Shown here: one piece after another, positions 8,597 to 18,129 of the stretch
Position numbering within the stretch: the first letter of the stretch is position 1
How the letters are laid out: the number at the start of each line of letters is the position of its first letter
NCBI GenBank assembly: GCA_030828025.1
Contig: JAURDG010000002.1
Location: 1 to 26,816 of the forward strand
Source: Flavobacteriaceae bacterium
GTDB lineage: Bacteria; Bacteroidota; Bacteroidia; Flavobacteriales; Flavobacteriaceae
Length of the DNA stretch: 26,816 bases
Direction of reading: 5' to 3'
Made by a program: the position numbers and the translations under genes
Notes under the pieces: generated by a model
Told to the model about the DNA's origin: nothing
Database searches by the model: none
Seen by the model: only the letters and a program-made list of their open reading frames with translations

Positions 8597-11500
8597 ATGA
8601 AACACGTTAATAAATGGACAGCTTCAAAAATATTTAAGCTTTCCTTTCTTTATATTTTCTTATTGTTTTCGTTTGCCAATAAGAGTTATTCGGCTCCCGT
8701 AAACAAACAGGGGGTATTGAATGAAAAAGTGACCGTTTCCTTTAACGGAGAAACCCTTGGTCAAGTAATCGATATACTTTCCAAAGAATTTAAGGTAAAA
8801 TTCACCTACAATTCTCGGGACTTAGATTTTGACCAAAAAGTGTTTTTTGAAGCCGATAAAAAATCGGTTAATTATGTTCTGACACATATTTTTGAACCAT
8901 TAGGCATTTCATTCCTTCAAATAAATGATCAGATAGCTTTACAAAAAGCAACGGAAATCATAAGCGCAAAGGAAGTTAGTGAATTGGATAAAGTAGGTCC
9001 AGTTACAACTGATGATGCCCAAAGCCCAATAAAAGGGGTGGTTTATGATGAAAATGGCAACCCTTTGCCAGGAGCTACCGTTATAGTGGTAGGTTCTACT
9101 TTGGGAACAACTACAGATTTCGATGGTGGATTTTCAATTTCAGCCAACGAATCAGATCAGTTGCAATTTTCCTACATTGGTTATCAAAGTCAGGTAATTA
9201 CTATTGAGAATCAAAATCAACTGACCATTACCTTACTTTCAGGAGCGAATGATTTAAGTGAGGTTGTTGTAACGGGGTACACGACTTCAAGTAAGCGAAA
9301 CCTTACAGGGGCTATTTCAAAAGTTGATGCTGAAGTTTTATCATTATCAACTTCTACAAACTTATCTAAAGGCCTTCAGGGTGCCGTTTCTGGATTAGTT
9401 GTCAGACAAGGATCACCACAACCAGGATATGACGACAACCCCATTTATATTAGGGGTACCGGAACATTTAACAATAGCGAAGCATTGGTGGTAATTGACG
9501 GAGTTCCTGATAGACAAGGCGGATTATCAAGGTTAAACCCTGAAGAAATTGAATCCATCAGTGTTATTAAAGATGCAACGGCTGCTGTTTATGGTTCTCG
9601 TTCTGCAAATGGTGTAATTGTTGTTACAACTAAAAAAGGTAAAGAAGGTGAAGTTGATATTAACTACTCAAGTGTATTTAGTTTTGACCAACCGGTTTTC
9701 TTGCCCAAAGGATTAAATTCATTGGAATGGGTTACATGGCACAAAGAGGCATTCGATTATATTGGCGGTTCTCCTGACCCCATTTACTCCAATGCTGGCT
9801 TGTTAGCATACCAAAACGGTAATGCAGATGGTTATGTTTTCCCAAATGGTAAGTCTTTATTTGATTTAGCCCTTGATAAAAATTATTGGGCACCAAGAAG
9901 TAAACATAATTTAACTTTTACTGGTGGAAGTGAAAGAACTAAATACTTTTTATCTGCCTCTATTTCAGATCAAGGGTCATCTATTAAAGATGACATCTCT
10001 AAGTTTAAGCAAGCCAACATTCGGATGAATATTGAGCAGAAGTTAACAGATTTTCTCACCTTATCTTCCAATATTATGGTTAGAAAAGAAGACAATGTTC
10101 TATGGCCTGGTGGAGACCCAAACTTTTGGAACACTCCGGAAAATACACCTAATGCTTTAGGAAGATTCCTAATAAATGTTTACCAAAAAGGTCCTTTAGC
10201 CCAAGTTTATTGGCCGAATGGTTCGTTAACAAACATAGGTGCATATTATGCTCAAATTAAAGGAGAAGGTGGACGTGTAAATACCTCTAACCTTTATTTC
10301 CAGTCTAATTTTGATGCCATTTTAAAAATACCTTCAATCGAGGGTTTGCAATTTAAAGCAACTGTTGCCCTAGACAATTCAAATAATTATATGAAGAAAG
10401 TAACCAAGCCAGTAGATGTATTTGCTTTATCTGCAGGTGGTACTAATGCATCAGATTTAATTCCACAGACATTAGGTAGTGATGTAACTTTAACACAATA
10501 TAACACTAGCGGTTACAATAAATTATACCAAGGAATTTTATCATACGAAACTAAATTAGATAATCATGACTTTAATGTAATTCTTGGTTTGTCCAGAGAA
10601 GAATCTAACTACCAGAACTTTTGGGCCTACAGAAGCAATCTGATTTCTTACAACACTGACGTGTTGTCTCAAGGAGAGGTGGGGACTGAAGAAAATAACG
10701 GTGGTGAATTTGGTACTGCAAGGATGAATTATTTTGGAAATATAAGCTATAGTTATAAGAACAAATACTTCCTTCAACTTCTGACCAGATACGATGGATC
10801 ATACCTTTTCCCAGCCAATTCAAGATATGGCTTTTTCCCAGGATTTTCCGTCGGATGGGTGATGTCTGATGAGGCATTTATGGAAAACGCTCCATTTAGC
10901 TTTCTGAAATTGAGAGCAAGTTATGGAGAACTTGGTAACGATAATGTTCCTGCTAATCAATTTTCTTCTTCATTTACCACTGGTGCTTGGATTCTTGGCG
11001 ATGATAGAAATGACCCAACATCTGTTTATACTTCTCAAACGCTAAACGAATCTAGAATTGGTAATCCAAATATCACATGGGAGGTCGCCAAGAACATCGA
11101 CATTGGTATTGAAGGGACACTTTTTAACAATCGTTTAAGTTTTGAAATAGATTATTATAAAAGTGATCGAAATAATATTTTAACACAACCTTATGGATCT
11201 ATTGCTGATATTACTGGTATTACTCCTCCTTATCAAAACATTGGAAAAACAACCAATAAAGGTTGGGAATATACATTGGGATATAAAACAAAGGTAGGTG
11301 AACTAGACATAAATACTACGGCGTTTATTTCAACTAATGATAACACCTTGATTTTTGCTGATGAGCCTGAAGGATTAGACCCCGATGTCTCCAGAGAAGG
11401 CAAGAGGATTGGTGCGTGGAAATATTGGGATGTTATTGGGGTATTCCAAAATCAAGCCCAAATTGACGCAAATCAAGTTGATTATACTAATGTTGGTATT

Positions 11501-12121
11501 GGTAGTTTAAAGCCTGGAGATTTGATGATTAATGACGTAAATGGTGATGGAGTTATTAACTCTTATGATTATAAGTTTACTGACGGAAGTGTTATTCCTA
11601 AATTGACAACTTCTTTGAATCTTCAAATGAATTATAAGAATTTTGACTTTACAGCAAGGCTGTATGGAACCTTTGGGGGTTTTATCGATCAAGTTCATGG
11701 AAATGGGGTTTTCTTATCTAAACATGTATATGATAACAGATGGACTCAAGAAGGGGACCAATCTGAATTTGGAAGGGCATTAAATTATCTTTCAAATCCT
11801 TATACAGGACTCATGATTGCAAAAACAGATCATATAAAACTACAATATCTCGAATTAGGATACAATGTAGATTCAGATACTCTTAAAAAGATATTTGGAA
11901 TCAACGTGATTGATAATTTAAGACTTTTTGTGAATGGAAATGACCTATTCTACAAAACTTTCGATGACAAGCTTTGGTCACATCCAGAATCATTTACTGG
12001 AGACATTGACAACGGTTATGGGGTTCTTGTGCAGGTCCCCCCTGCTGAAACTTTAAACCAGAAAGGCACTCTATCTTTTGCAAACAGGTCTTTATCATTT
12101 GGAGTAAATCTTAATTTTTAA
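8597..12121 (+). CDS. SusC/RagA-type TonB-dependent transporter with STN signalling domain
   Basis: This 1174-residue outer-membrane protein has its domains in this order: a signal peptide (about 1-33), an STN domain (about 43-118), a carboxypeptidase-D-like regulatory domain (about 144-213; KGVVYDENGNPLPGATV), a TonB-box-like segment LSEVVVTGY (220-228), a plug (about 232-345), and a 22-strand-type barrel ending NRSLSFGVNLNF with terminal Phe. It would import oligosaccharides using TonB energy and, through the STN domain, signal to the FecR protein encoded just upstream. An EF-hand-like loop, DVNGDGVINSYD (980-991), may bind calcium. SusD follows after 4 bp. The glycan is not readable from the sequence; mannose-containing glycans are inferred from the GH92 genes. 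Confidence 0.95.
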   Translation: MKHVNKWTASKIFKLSFLYIFLLFSFANKSYSAPVNKQGVLNEKVTVSFNGETLGQVIDILSKEFKVKFTYNSRDLDFDQKVFFEADKKSVNYVLTHIFEPLGISFLQINDQIALQKATEIISAKEVSELDKVGPVTTDDAQSPIKGVVYDENGNPLPGATVIVVGSTLGTTTDFDGGFSISANESDQLQFSYIGYQSQVITIENQNQLTITLLSGANDLSEVVVTGYTTSSKRNLTGAISKVDAEVLSLSTSTNLSKGLQGAVSGLVVRQGSPQPGYDDNPIYIRGTGTFNNSEALVVIDGVPDRQGGLSRLNPEEIESISVIKDATAAVYGSRSANGVIVVTTKKGKEGEVDINYSSVFSFDQPVFLPKGLNSLEWVTWHKEAFDYIGGSPDPIYSNAGLLAYQNGNADGYVFPNGKSLFDLALDKNYWAPRSKHNLTFTGGSERTKYFLSASISDQGSSIKDDISKFKQANIRMNIEQKLTDFLTLSSNIMVRKEDNVLWPGGDPNFWNTPENTPNALGRFLINVYQKGPLAQVYWPNGSLTNIGAYYAQIKGEGGRVNTSNLYFQSNFDAILKIPSIEGLQFKATVALDNSNNYMKKVTKPVDVFALSAGGTNASDLIPQTLGSDVTLTQYNTSGYNKLYQGILSYETKLDNHDFNVILGLSREESNYQNFWAYRSNLISYNTDVLSQGEVGTEENNGGEFGTARMNYFGNISYSYKNKYFLQLLTRYDGSYLFPANSRYGFFPGFSVGWVMSDEAFMENAPFSFLKLRASYGELGNDNVPANQFSSSFTTGAWILGDDRNDPTSVYTSQTLNESRIGNPNITWEVAKNIDIGIEGTLFNNRLSFEIDYYKSDRNNILTQPYGSIADITGITPPYQNIGKTTNKGWEYTLGYKTKVGELDINTTAFISTNDNTLIFADEPEGLDPDVSREGKRIGAWKYWDVIGVFQNQAQIDANQVDYTNVGIGSLKPGDLMINDVNGDGVINSYDYKFTDGSVIPKLTTSLNLQMNYKNFDFTARLYGTFGGFIDQVHGNGVFLSKHVYDNRWTQEGDQSEFGRALNYLSNPYTGLMIAKTDHIKLQYLELGYNVDSDTLKKIFGINVIDNLRLFVNGNDLFYKTFDDKLWSHPESFTGDIDNGYGVLVQVPPAETLNQKGTLSFANRSLSFGVNLNF

Positions 12122-12125
12122 CATT

Positions 12126-14102
12126 ATGAAAAAATATATTTATATACTTTTAACTATCGCCATATTATCTTGTGATGACGATTTTGTTGATATTAATCCA
12201 AAAACAGAGCTTACATCTGATGTCGTGTTTGATGACCCCGCATTGGCAGAAAAAGCAGTTTTGGGTGCATACCGTGGACTATGGACCGTTGATGGGTTCG
12301 AGGATTTTAACACGTTTAACAATTCATGTCTTGTTGATGAAACAATTTTAAATGGAATTGTTTTTGACTGGCTTACTGTTTGGTGGGAAGGTGGAATATC
12401 CGCTGATTCTCCATGGGGTTGGCCAGGGGTGGAGGAATCTAGAAAAAAACTCCACAATTGGGAACATATGTACGATTGGATTCGTCAAGCAAATTTGATG
12501 ATTGAAGGGCTAACAGATTCTACAATAGATGAAACCCTAAAAAGCAAATTACTTGGTGAAGCATACTTTCTAAGAGCTATTTATCATTATTATGTATGGG
12601 TTCATTTTGGGGGGGCTTCATTGGTTGATAAAACCTTAACCGCAGAAGACGATCTCACAAATTATAGCAGAAGTTCATTTGCACAAACGGTGGAATTTAT
12701 TGTTTCTGATTTGGACACTGCTTTTGATTATCTTGATGGTAAATCTTTGGAAAGAGGTAGAACCAATGCTTCTGCGGCTTTGGCATTAAAATCTAGAGTT
12801 TTGACTTATGCAGCAAGTGATTTGTATGAGCCATCTAAAAACAACAAAGCCCTTCATGCGAGTTACGAGCATAAGGAGCTCATTATGTACCATGGAGATA
12901 ATATCCCAGAAGTTGCAAATACACAACAAAAAAGATGGCAAAGAGCTCAGGCTGCCAGTTTAGAAGCAATAGATTATAATGGCAGTTATAATTATCATCT
13001 GTCTCACTCTAGCCCTCTAGATGCTGAAGAAGCATACAATGTGTATAATGATTTGTATAGTGCGGGCTCGATGCAAGAAGCTATGTTTGAGAAAGTAATT
13101 AATAAATTCTATGATACTGATCCCTTAGGTTGGGATGCCATTACTAGCAATTGGTTTTATGGGCCTGCCGGCTATGGATATTATGGAACTTCTGGTATTT
13201 CTGCTAATGCACCCTATAATGAGTTTGCAGATGATTTTCAGTATGCTGAAGACACGAATGGAGATGGGGTCATTGATGTAGCTGAGGACTTTAGTTGGAC
13301 TGATGTCACTCATATTACTAGACCTTTTATAAACAGAGATCCTAGAATGGAAGCTACCATTGGTATCGAGGGCGGTAGATGGTTAGGTGCCCGCTATTGG
13401 GACTGGCAAGTTGGCGCAAATCCTTATTTTAGAGCTGTTGACAACTCTTCAGATGGGAGAATGCAATTCGGCGAATACGAAGTACCTGCTAATGGTGACT
13501 TTTCTGCAGAAGTTACTCCTGGATTGGATGCCTATGTTGATAATGGAAATGTTATAAATCAAGGAGGGTATAGTCATAAAAAACACCTAAGTCACACACC
13601 TAACCCTACGGGTTCATTTCAAACCTGGTGGACATCTACACCTCAAGTAATCCTTAGACATACGGAAACGCTATTGAATTATGCAGAGGCATCTATAGCA
13701 CTTGGGCAAGAAGCTACAGCAAAGCAATATTTGAATCTTATTAGATTTAGAGCAGGTATGCCTGCCTTGACTGAAACGGGGTCTAATCTTTTAGCTAGAT
13801 ATAGAAATGAAAGAAGATTAGAGTTGAGTTTTGAAGGACACAGACTTTATGATGTTAGACGTTGGGGTACTGGACCTAAGTTATCAGCGACTGCTGTAAG
13901 GATTCATGGAAAATTAAAGCCTGGTGTTACCCCTTTTGATTTTTATTCTGGGTATGACGAATCAAAATACGATTACGAGTACACAGTAGAGGATATAGAT
14001 TTTTACAATACTAGAGTATGGCCAGAAAAATACTTTTTCCGTCCCATCAGCACCGCTGTTTTACAAAAGCACTCTGGTTTAGTTCAGAATCCTGGGTATT
14101 AA
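12126..14102 (+). CDS. SusD/RagB-family glycan-binding lipoprotein
   Basis: This 658-residue surface lipoprotein is the partner of the SusC just upstream. The signal peptide ends in a lipobox with Cys16 (ILSC), followed by DDD, a run of acidic residues of the kind associated with surface export of Bacteroidota lipoproteins. Family blocks seen: LLGEAYFLRAIYHYYVWVHFGG in the helical repeat half, then ETLLNYAEASIALG, YLNLIRFRAGMP and RYRNERRLELSFEGHRLYD near the C terminus. An EF-hand-like loop, DTNGDGVIDVAE, occurs at 376-387. SusD proteins form the lid over SusC and bind the glycan at the surface. A strong terminator lies 76 bp after the stop, ending the sigma-FecR-SusC-SusD unit. Confidence 0.95.
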   Translation: MKKYIYILLTIAILSCDDDFVDINPKTELTSDVVFDDPALAEKAVLGAYRGLWTVDGFEDFNTFNNSCLVDETILNGIVFDWLTVWWEGGISADSPWGWPGVEESRKKLHNWEHMYDWIRQANLMIEGLTDSTIDETLKSKLLGEAYFLRAIYHYYVWVHFGGASLVDKTLTAEDDLTNYSRSSFAQTVEFIVSDLDTAFDYLDGKSLERGRTNASAALALKSRVLTYAASDLYEPSKNNKALHASYEHKELIMYHGDNIPEVANTQQKRWQRAQAASLEAIDYNGSYNYHLSHSSPLDAEEAYNVYNDLYSAGSMQEAMFEKVINKFYDTDPLGWDAITSNWFYGPAGYGYYGTSGISANAPYNEFADDFQYAEDTNGDGVIDVAEDFSWTDVTHITRPFINRDPRMEATIGIEGGRWLGARYWDWQVGANPYFRAVDNSSDGRMQFGEYEVPANGDFSAEVTPGLDAYVDNGNVINQGGYSHKKHLSHTPNPTGSFQTWWTSTPQVILRHTETLLNYAEASIALGQEATAKQYLNLIRFRAGMPALTETGSNLLARYRNERRLELSFEGHRLYDVRRWGTGPKLSATAVRIHGKLKPGVTPFDFYSGYDESKYDYEYTVEDIDFYNTRVWPEKYFFRPISTAVLQKHSGLVQNPGY

Positions 14103-14146
14103 TAATATTTTGTTTTTTTCACATATTTGTTTTACTTAAAACAAAT

Positions 14147-14160
14147 AGTACTTGTTAATT
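14147..14160 (+). promoter_or_regulatory. Shared locus element, copy 3 (upstream of esterase gene)
   Basis: AGTACTTGTTAATT differs by one base from the core at 6857-6870. Similarity beyond the core is weak. It overlaps TAATTTTG (14156-14163), a match to the Bacteroidota -7 consensus TAnnTTTG, although no well-spaced -33 element is visible. A start from here would run through the hairpin at 14179-14203 before reaching the esterase ATG at 14223. Confidence 0.4.
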
Positions 14161-14178
14161 TTGGTTAATTAATCTTAT

Positions 14179-14208
14179 AAAAGCCTGTTTTAGACAGGCT
14201 TTTATTTT
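14179..14208 (+). terminator. Rho-independent terminator after susD
   Basis: AAAAGCCTGT (14179-14188) pairs perfectly with ACAGGCTTTT (14194-14203) around a 5-nt loop, and the T-rich stretch continues to 14209. It ends only about 14 bp before the next start codon, so readthrough or a promoter overlapping the hairpin is needed to express the esterase gene. Confidence 0.8.
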
Positions 14209-14222
14209 ATAAAAGTTATCTT

Positions 14223-16238
14223 ATGAGTAAATTATTTTTTACCCTGATATGTTTCATACTTTCATTTAGCACAAACACTTATGCTATTGATAACCTTTCC
14301 CTCCCGAGTTTGTTTTCGGATAATATGGTTTTGCAGCGCAATGCACAATTGCAGTTTTGGGGAAAGGCAGCCCCTTCTTCCAAGGTTTCTATTCAGACTC
14401 CATGGGAATTATACAGCGGATTTTCTGACGAAATAGGAACTTGGAATATCCAGATAACAACACCAGGTAAGCGTGAGCCTTTTGCTATTGAGGTGTGTAA
14501 TCAAAATGATTGTAAAATACTGAACAATGTGGTACTCGGAGAGGTGTGGCTTGCCTCTGGACAAAGCAATATGGAAATGCCATTAAAAGGATGGCTTCCT
14601 AATGACCCTCTTCTCAATTCTGAAGAAGAAATCCAAAATGCCCATAAATATCCTGTTCGGGTTTTTACCGTAAAACGCACTGTCAGCACCCAACCACAAG
14701 ATGACCTTGACGGCAAATGGGAGCTGGGCACCCCAGAACAGGCAGCTTATTTTAGTGCAACGGCGTTTTTTTTCGCTCGTGAATTGAGCTTAACTCTTGA
14801 TGTACCCGTGGGCATCATACACAGCAGTTGGGGTGGAACTCCTGTACAGTCCTGGATTGGTGAAGACGGCTTAAGGGTAACAGGATTTTACAATGAAGTA
14901 CTTGATCAGCTTCCAGAATTTCAAAGACATGTAAACAACTTTGAGCAATGGCTTAAGGGGTTGGTATCATTTCCATCACCGTTTAAATCATTGCCCTATG
15001 AGTGGACAGATCGAGCAAAAGCAAGTTGGCGTATGCTTCCATACGAAGACCTTGAGTTTAAAGAGATAGTATATGATGACAACGCATGGTCAACGGTTGC
15101 GTTGCCGGGTGATTACGTTCCTGATTTTCCAAACGATACAACCTCTGATTATGATGGTATAGTATGGCTTCGAAAGACTTTTTTTATTGATGACCCATCA
15201 GTGGACTATCAACTACACTTGGGGTTGGTTGACGACATGGAGTTCACCTATATTAACGGCGTTTTGGTTGGCTCGACAATGGGACCCGATAGCTTTACAC
15301 CAAAAAGCTATGCGATACCAAAAGGTATTTTGAAGAAAGGTAAAAATCTTATTGCCATACGTGCCATTGACACCGGAGGCGTGTCTTCAATGTTGGCACC
15401 ACTTGTTTTAAAGAGCCAAGGTAAAGAGATCTCACTTTCAGGGAATTGGAAAGCACTTCCAACGGCAGAATTGTACGCCAATGATTTTCACAGATTTGAT
15501 GCGGCAGATTCTCAAGTTGCCAATCGTCCTAAAATAAACAAACTGACCAGTTGGACGCCTACGGCGTTGTACAATTCGATGATCAATCCACTTATTAACT
15601 ACAAAATTAAAGGTGCGATTTGGTATCAGGGCGAGTCAAATGTTGGTAATCACGATGAGTATGAGACGGTATTTAAGGCGATGATAGGTCATTGGCGTTC
15701 TAAGTGGGGTTATGATTTTCCATTTTACTTCGCGCAAATTGCACCTTTTGATTATAACAACAACCTATCGCCTGCTTTGCGCAATGCGCAATTGCATGTA
15801 AGTGCGCTACATAATACAGCAATGGCAGTAACTTTAGATATAGGAAATCCCAAAAACATTCATCCTGCCAACAAACAAGCGGTTGGGCGAAGACTGGCTA
15901 ATTTGGCGTTTGAAAACACCTATGGTATTTTTGGAAAATATGAAGCTTCCAAGCCGTTGTCTATAGCCCGACAGCAAGATGTATTGGTAATAAGTTTTGA
16001 TTGTGTGCAAGGAGGTATTTCGTACAATTTGGATAAGAAAAGTGAATTGGAGATCTCAGCGGACAACGAAAATTTTTACCCCGCTGATGTACGTGTAGAG
16101 GGATGTTCGGTTCATGTGTCTTCTTCTGAAGTTCAAAACCCAAAATATGTTCGTCATGCGTGGAGTGATGTTGCCACAGGAGCTATTTTTAACAGTTTAA
16201 ATACTCCCATATCCACATTTTATTTGATGGTCGATTAA
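14223..16238 (+). CDS. Secreted sialate-O-acetylesterase-like SGNH hydrolase
   Basis: This 671-residue protein has a signal peptide of about 22 residues (ending TYA) and resembles bacterial sialate O-acetylesterase-like carbohydrate esterases. Seen: the opening block LPSLFSDNMVLQR, the nucleophile Ser115 in the motif GEVWLASGQSNMEM, HSSWGGTPVQSWIG, IWYQGESNVG, and the catalytic-type His547 in NIHPANKQAVGRR. About residues 280-400 form an inserted beta-sandwich like the sugar-binding domain of GH2 enzymes (WLRKTFFIDD, then LGLVDDMEFTYING), usual for this family in Bacteroidota. It probably removes acetyl groups from the glycan so that the GH92 enzymes can act. Sialic acid as the true substrate is not implied. 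Strong terminators stand on both sides, so it may be a single-gene unit. Confidence 0.88.
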   Translation: MSKLFFTLICFILSFSTNTYAIDNLSLPSLFSDNMVLQRNAQLQFWGKAAPSSKVSIQTPWELYSGFSDEIGTWNIQITTPGKREPFAIEVCNQNDCKILNNVVLGEVWLASGQSNMEMPLKGWLPNDPLLNSEEEIQNAHKYPVRVFTVKRTVSTQPQDDLDGKWELGTPEQAAYFSATAFFFARELSLTLDVPVGIIHSSWGGTPVQSWIGEDGLRVTGFYNEVLDQLPEFQRHVNNFEQWLKGLVSFPSPFKSLPYEWTDRAKASWRMLPYEDLEFKEIVYDDNAWSTVALPGDYVPDFPNDTTSDYDGIVWLRKTFFIDDPSVDYQLHLGLVDDMEFTYINGVLVGSTMGPDSFTPKSYAIPKGILKKGKNLIAIRAIDTGGVSSMLAPLVLKSQGKEISLSGNWKALPTAELYANDFHRFDAADSQVANRPKINKLTSWTPTALYNSMINPLINYKIKGAIWYQGESNVGNHDEYETVFKAMIGHWRSKWGYDFPFYFAQIAPFDYNNNLSPALRNAQLHVSALHNTAMAVTLDIGNPKNIHPANKQAVGRRLANLAFENTYGIFGKYEASKPLSIARQQDVLVISFDCVQGGISYNLDKKSELEISADNENFYPADVRVEGCSVHVSSSEVQNPKYVRHAWSDVATGAIFNSLNTPISTFYLMVD

Positions 16239-16317
16239 GACAGCTGCATAAAAGTGTATTGACTTCTAAATTTTTAAAATCTTGAACGTTTGTTTCAAAG
16301 AGCTCCATTAGAAACAC

Positions 16318-16348
16318 AAAAGCCCGCAATAATTTGCGGGCTTTTTTT
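16318..16348 (+). terminator. Rho-independent terminator after the esterase gene
   Basis: A perfect 12-bp stem, AAAAGCCCGCAA (16318-16329) with TTGCGGGCTTTT (16334-16345), has loop TAAT and is followed by T. It is the strongest terminator in the window and closes the glycan-utilization locus. Confidence 0.88.
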
Positions 16349-16416
16349 ACACAACACATTGAAATTAAGTGCGTTGCTTATATATTTCTTTTCCTAAACT
16401 TACTGTAAATCTTCAG

Positions 16417-16446
16417 CTGTCCTTTAAACTATTTAGGTTACCTTTG
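16417..16446 (+). promoter_or_regulatory. Promoter of the DEAD-box helicase
   Basis: TACCTTTG (16439-16446) matches the Bacteroidota -7 consensus TAnnTTTG. CTG at 16417-16419, 19 bp upstream, is a near match to the -33 TTG. The predicted start of transcription is only a few bases before the ATG at 16456, so the leader is very short. This supports that ATG over the longer frame from 16369. Confidence 0.65.
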
Positions 16447-16455
16447 CCACCTCTT

Positions 16456-18129
16456 ATGACAGATTTTTCATCTTTGGGTATAACGCCCAAACTTCTAGAG
16501 GCTATTCAGTCTTTAGGATTTCAATCCCCAACCGAAGTTCAGCAAAAAACAATACCTGTTTTGTTAGAAAAACAAACGGATATCGTTGCGTTGGCACAGA
16601 CTGGAACAGGGAAAACAGCGGCATTTGGCCTGCCCATGCTTCAACAAATAAACACTAACAGCAAGAAAACGCAAGCACTTGTTATTGCCCCAACTCGCGA
16701 GTTGTGTGTGCAAATAAGCAAAGAGCTTGTAAAGTATGCATCGTCTATTTCAGGGCTAAAAATTGTACCGGTATATGGGGGCGCAAGCATCCAAGAGCAA
16801 GCCAAAATGGTTAAAAAGGGCGCTCAGGTATTGGTAGCTACGCCAGGGCGTATGCAAGATATGATTCGAAGGAAATATGTGGATATTTCTTCGATTAGCC
16901 TATGTGTTCTAGATGAGGCAGATGAAATGCTAAACATGGGATTTAAAGAAGATATTACCAATATACTTTCGCATACTCCTGATGGGAAGCAAACATGGTT
17001 GTTTTCTGCTACAATGCCTAATGAAGTAGCTAAAATTGCACAGGCATTTATGCATAATCCAGTTGAGATAACGGTTGGCACTAAAAATGCAGCATCGGCA
17101 AACATTAAACACGAGTATTACTTGGTCGCTGGGCGAGACCGTTATAACGCACTGAAGCGTCTTTCTGATAGTCAACCAGATATTTTCTCTATTGTATTTT
17201 GCCGCACCAAGCACGATACACAACGCGTGGCAGAAAAGCTTATTGAAGATGGATATAGCGCAGGTGCGCTCCATGGTGACCTGAGTCAAAACCAACGGGA
17301 TTTGGTGATGAAAGCTTTTCGTGTAAAGCAAATTCGGATACTGGTGGCTACGGATGTTGCGGCTAGGGGAATCGATGTGAACGACATTACACATGTGATT
17401 CATTATCAGTTGCCCGATGAAATAGAAATCTATACTCACAGAAGTGGTAGAACGGGACGCGCAAGTAGTTTAGGCACATCAATGATTATTCTGACGAAAG
17501 GAGAATTAAAAAAAATCCAAACCCTTAAGCGTATCATAAATGCGGAAATAGTGGCACAAGAAGTTCCTGAGCCGAATGAAATACTCGCAAAGCAAATGCA
17601 TCATTTTGCATCAAAAATTAAGGATACAAAAGTTAACGCTGAAATGGATGCCTATTTAACAGAGGCAAATACTTTGTTACAGGCTTTTTCAAAAGATGAA
17701 CTTATAAAAAAGCTGATGTCTATTGAGTTTAACAGACTTAGTGCGTACTACAACAAGAAAACGAGTGGCATTTCAAAAATTACGGCTGATGATAAGCCAA
17801 TACAGAAGAGTAAAGACGCCCGTTACAACATTAATATTGGGAGTAGAGATGATTATAATTGGAAAAATTTAAAAACATTTTTGGTTGACTTTTTGGGCTT
17901 AGAAACAGAAGACGTTTATCATGTTGATGTACTCGAAAACAATGCGTACTTCAACACGTCTATGGATAAAAAAGAACAAGTCTTGGCGGCGTTTGATAAA
18001 TTTAAATTGGATGGACGCCTTATCCAAGTTCGAATGACAGATAAAAGAGGGCAGCACCTGCAAAATGAGAGTAGATTCACCCAAAAAAGACAAAAGAAGC
18101 GTCCAATAAAATCGAGAAGGAAAAAATAA
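16456..18129 (+). CDS. DEAD-box ATP-dependent RNA helicase with DbpA-like RNA-binding domain
   Basis: With the ATG at 16456 this is a 557-residue DeaD/CsdA-type helicase for remodelling structured RNA in ribosome assembly or mRNA decay. Motifs seen: the Q motif (GFQSPTEVQ), motif I AQTGTGKT (47-54, Lys53), PTRELCVQ, TPGR, motif II DEAD (153-156), SAT, ARGIDV and HRSGRTGR. A C-terminal segment (about residues 455-535; RYNINIGSRDDYNWKNLKTF) looks like the DbpA RNA-binding fold, followed by a very basic tail. The frame is open 29 codons further upstream, but that stretch does not resemble the family and contains the promoter. It lies after the esterase terminator and is not part of the glycan locus. 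Confidence 0.95.
   Translation: MTDFSSLGITPKLLEAIQSLGFQSPTEVQQKTIPVLLEKQTDIVALAQTGTGKTAAFGLPMLQQINTNSKKTQALVIAPTRELCVQISKELVKYASSISGLKIVPVYGGASIQEQAKMVKKGAQVLVATPGRMQDMIRRKYVDISSISLCVLDEADEMLNMGFKEDITNILSHTPDGKQTWLFSATMPNEVAKIAQAFMHNPVEITVGTKNAASANIKHEYYLVAGRDRYNALKRLSDSQPDIFSIVFCRTKHDTQRVAEKLIEDGYSAGALHGDLSQNQRDLVMKAFRVKQIRILVATDVAARGIDVNDITHVIHYQLPDEIEIYTHRSGRTGRASSLGTSMIILTKGELKKIQTLKRIINAEIVAQEVPEPNEILAKQMHHFASKIKDTKVNAEMDAYLTEANTLLQAFSKDELIKKLMSIEFNRLSAYYNKKTSGISKITADDKPIQKSKDARYNINIGSRDDYNWKNLKTFLVDFLGLETEDVYHVDVLENNAYFNTSMDKKEQVLAAFDKFKLDGRLIQVRMTDKRGQHLQNESRFTQKRQKKRPIKSRRKK

Noticed and set aside
16369..16455. N-terminal extension of the DEAD-box helicase
   Set aside because: The 29 residues do not resemble the family, and the stretch contains the promoter box at 16439-16446. 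The ATG at 16456 gives the usual helicase N terminus.
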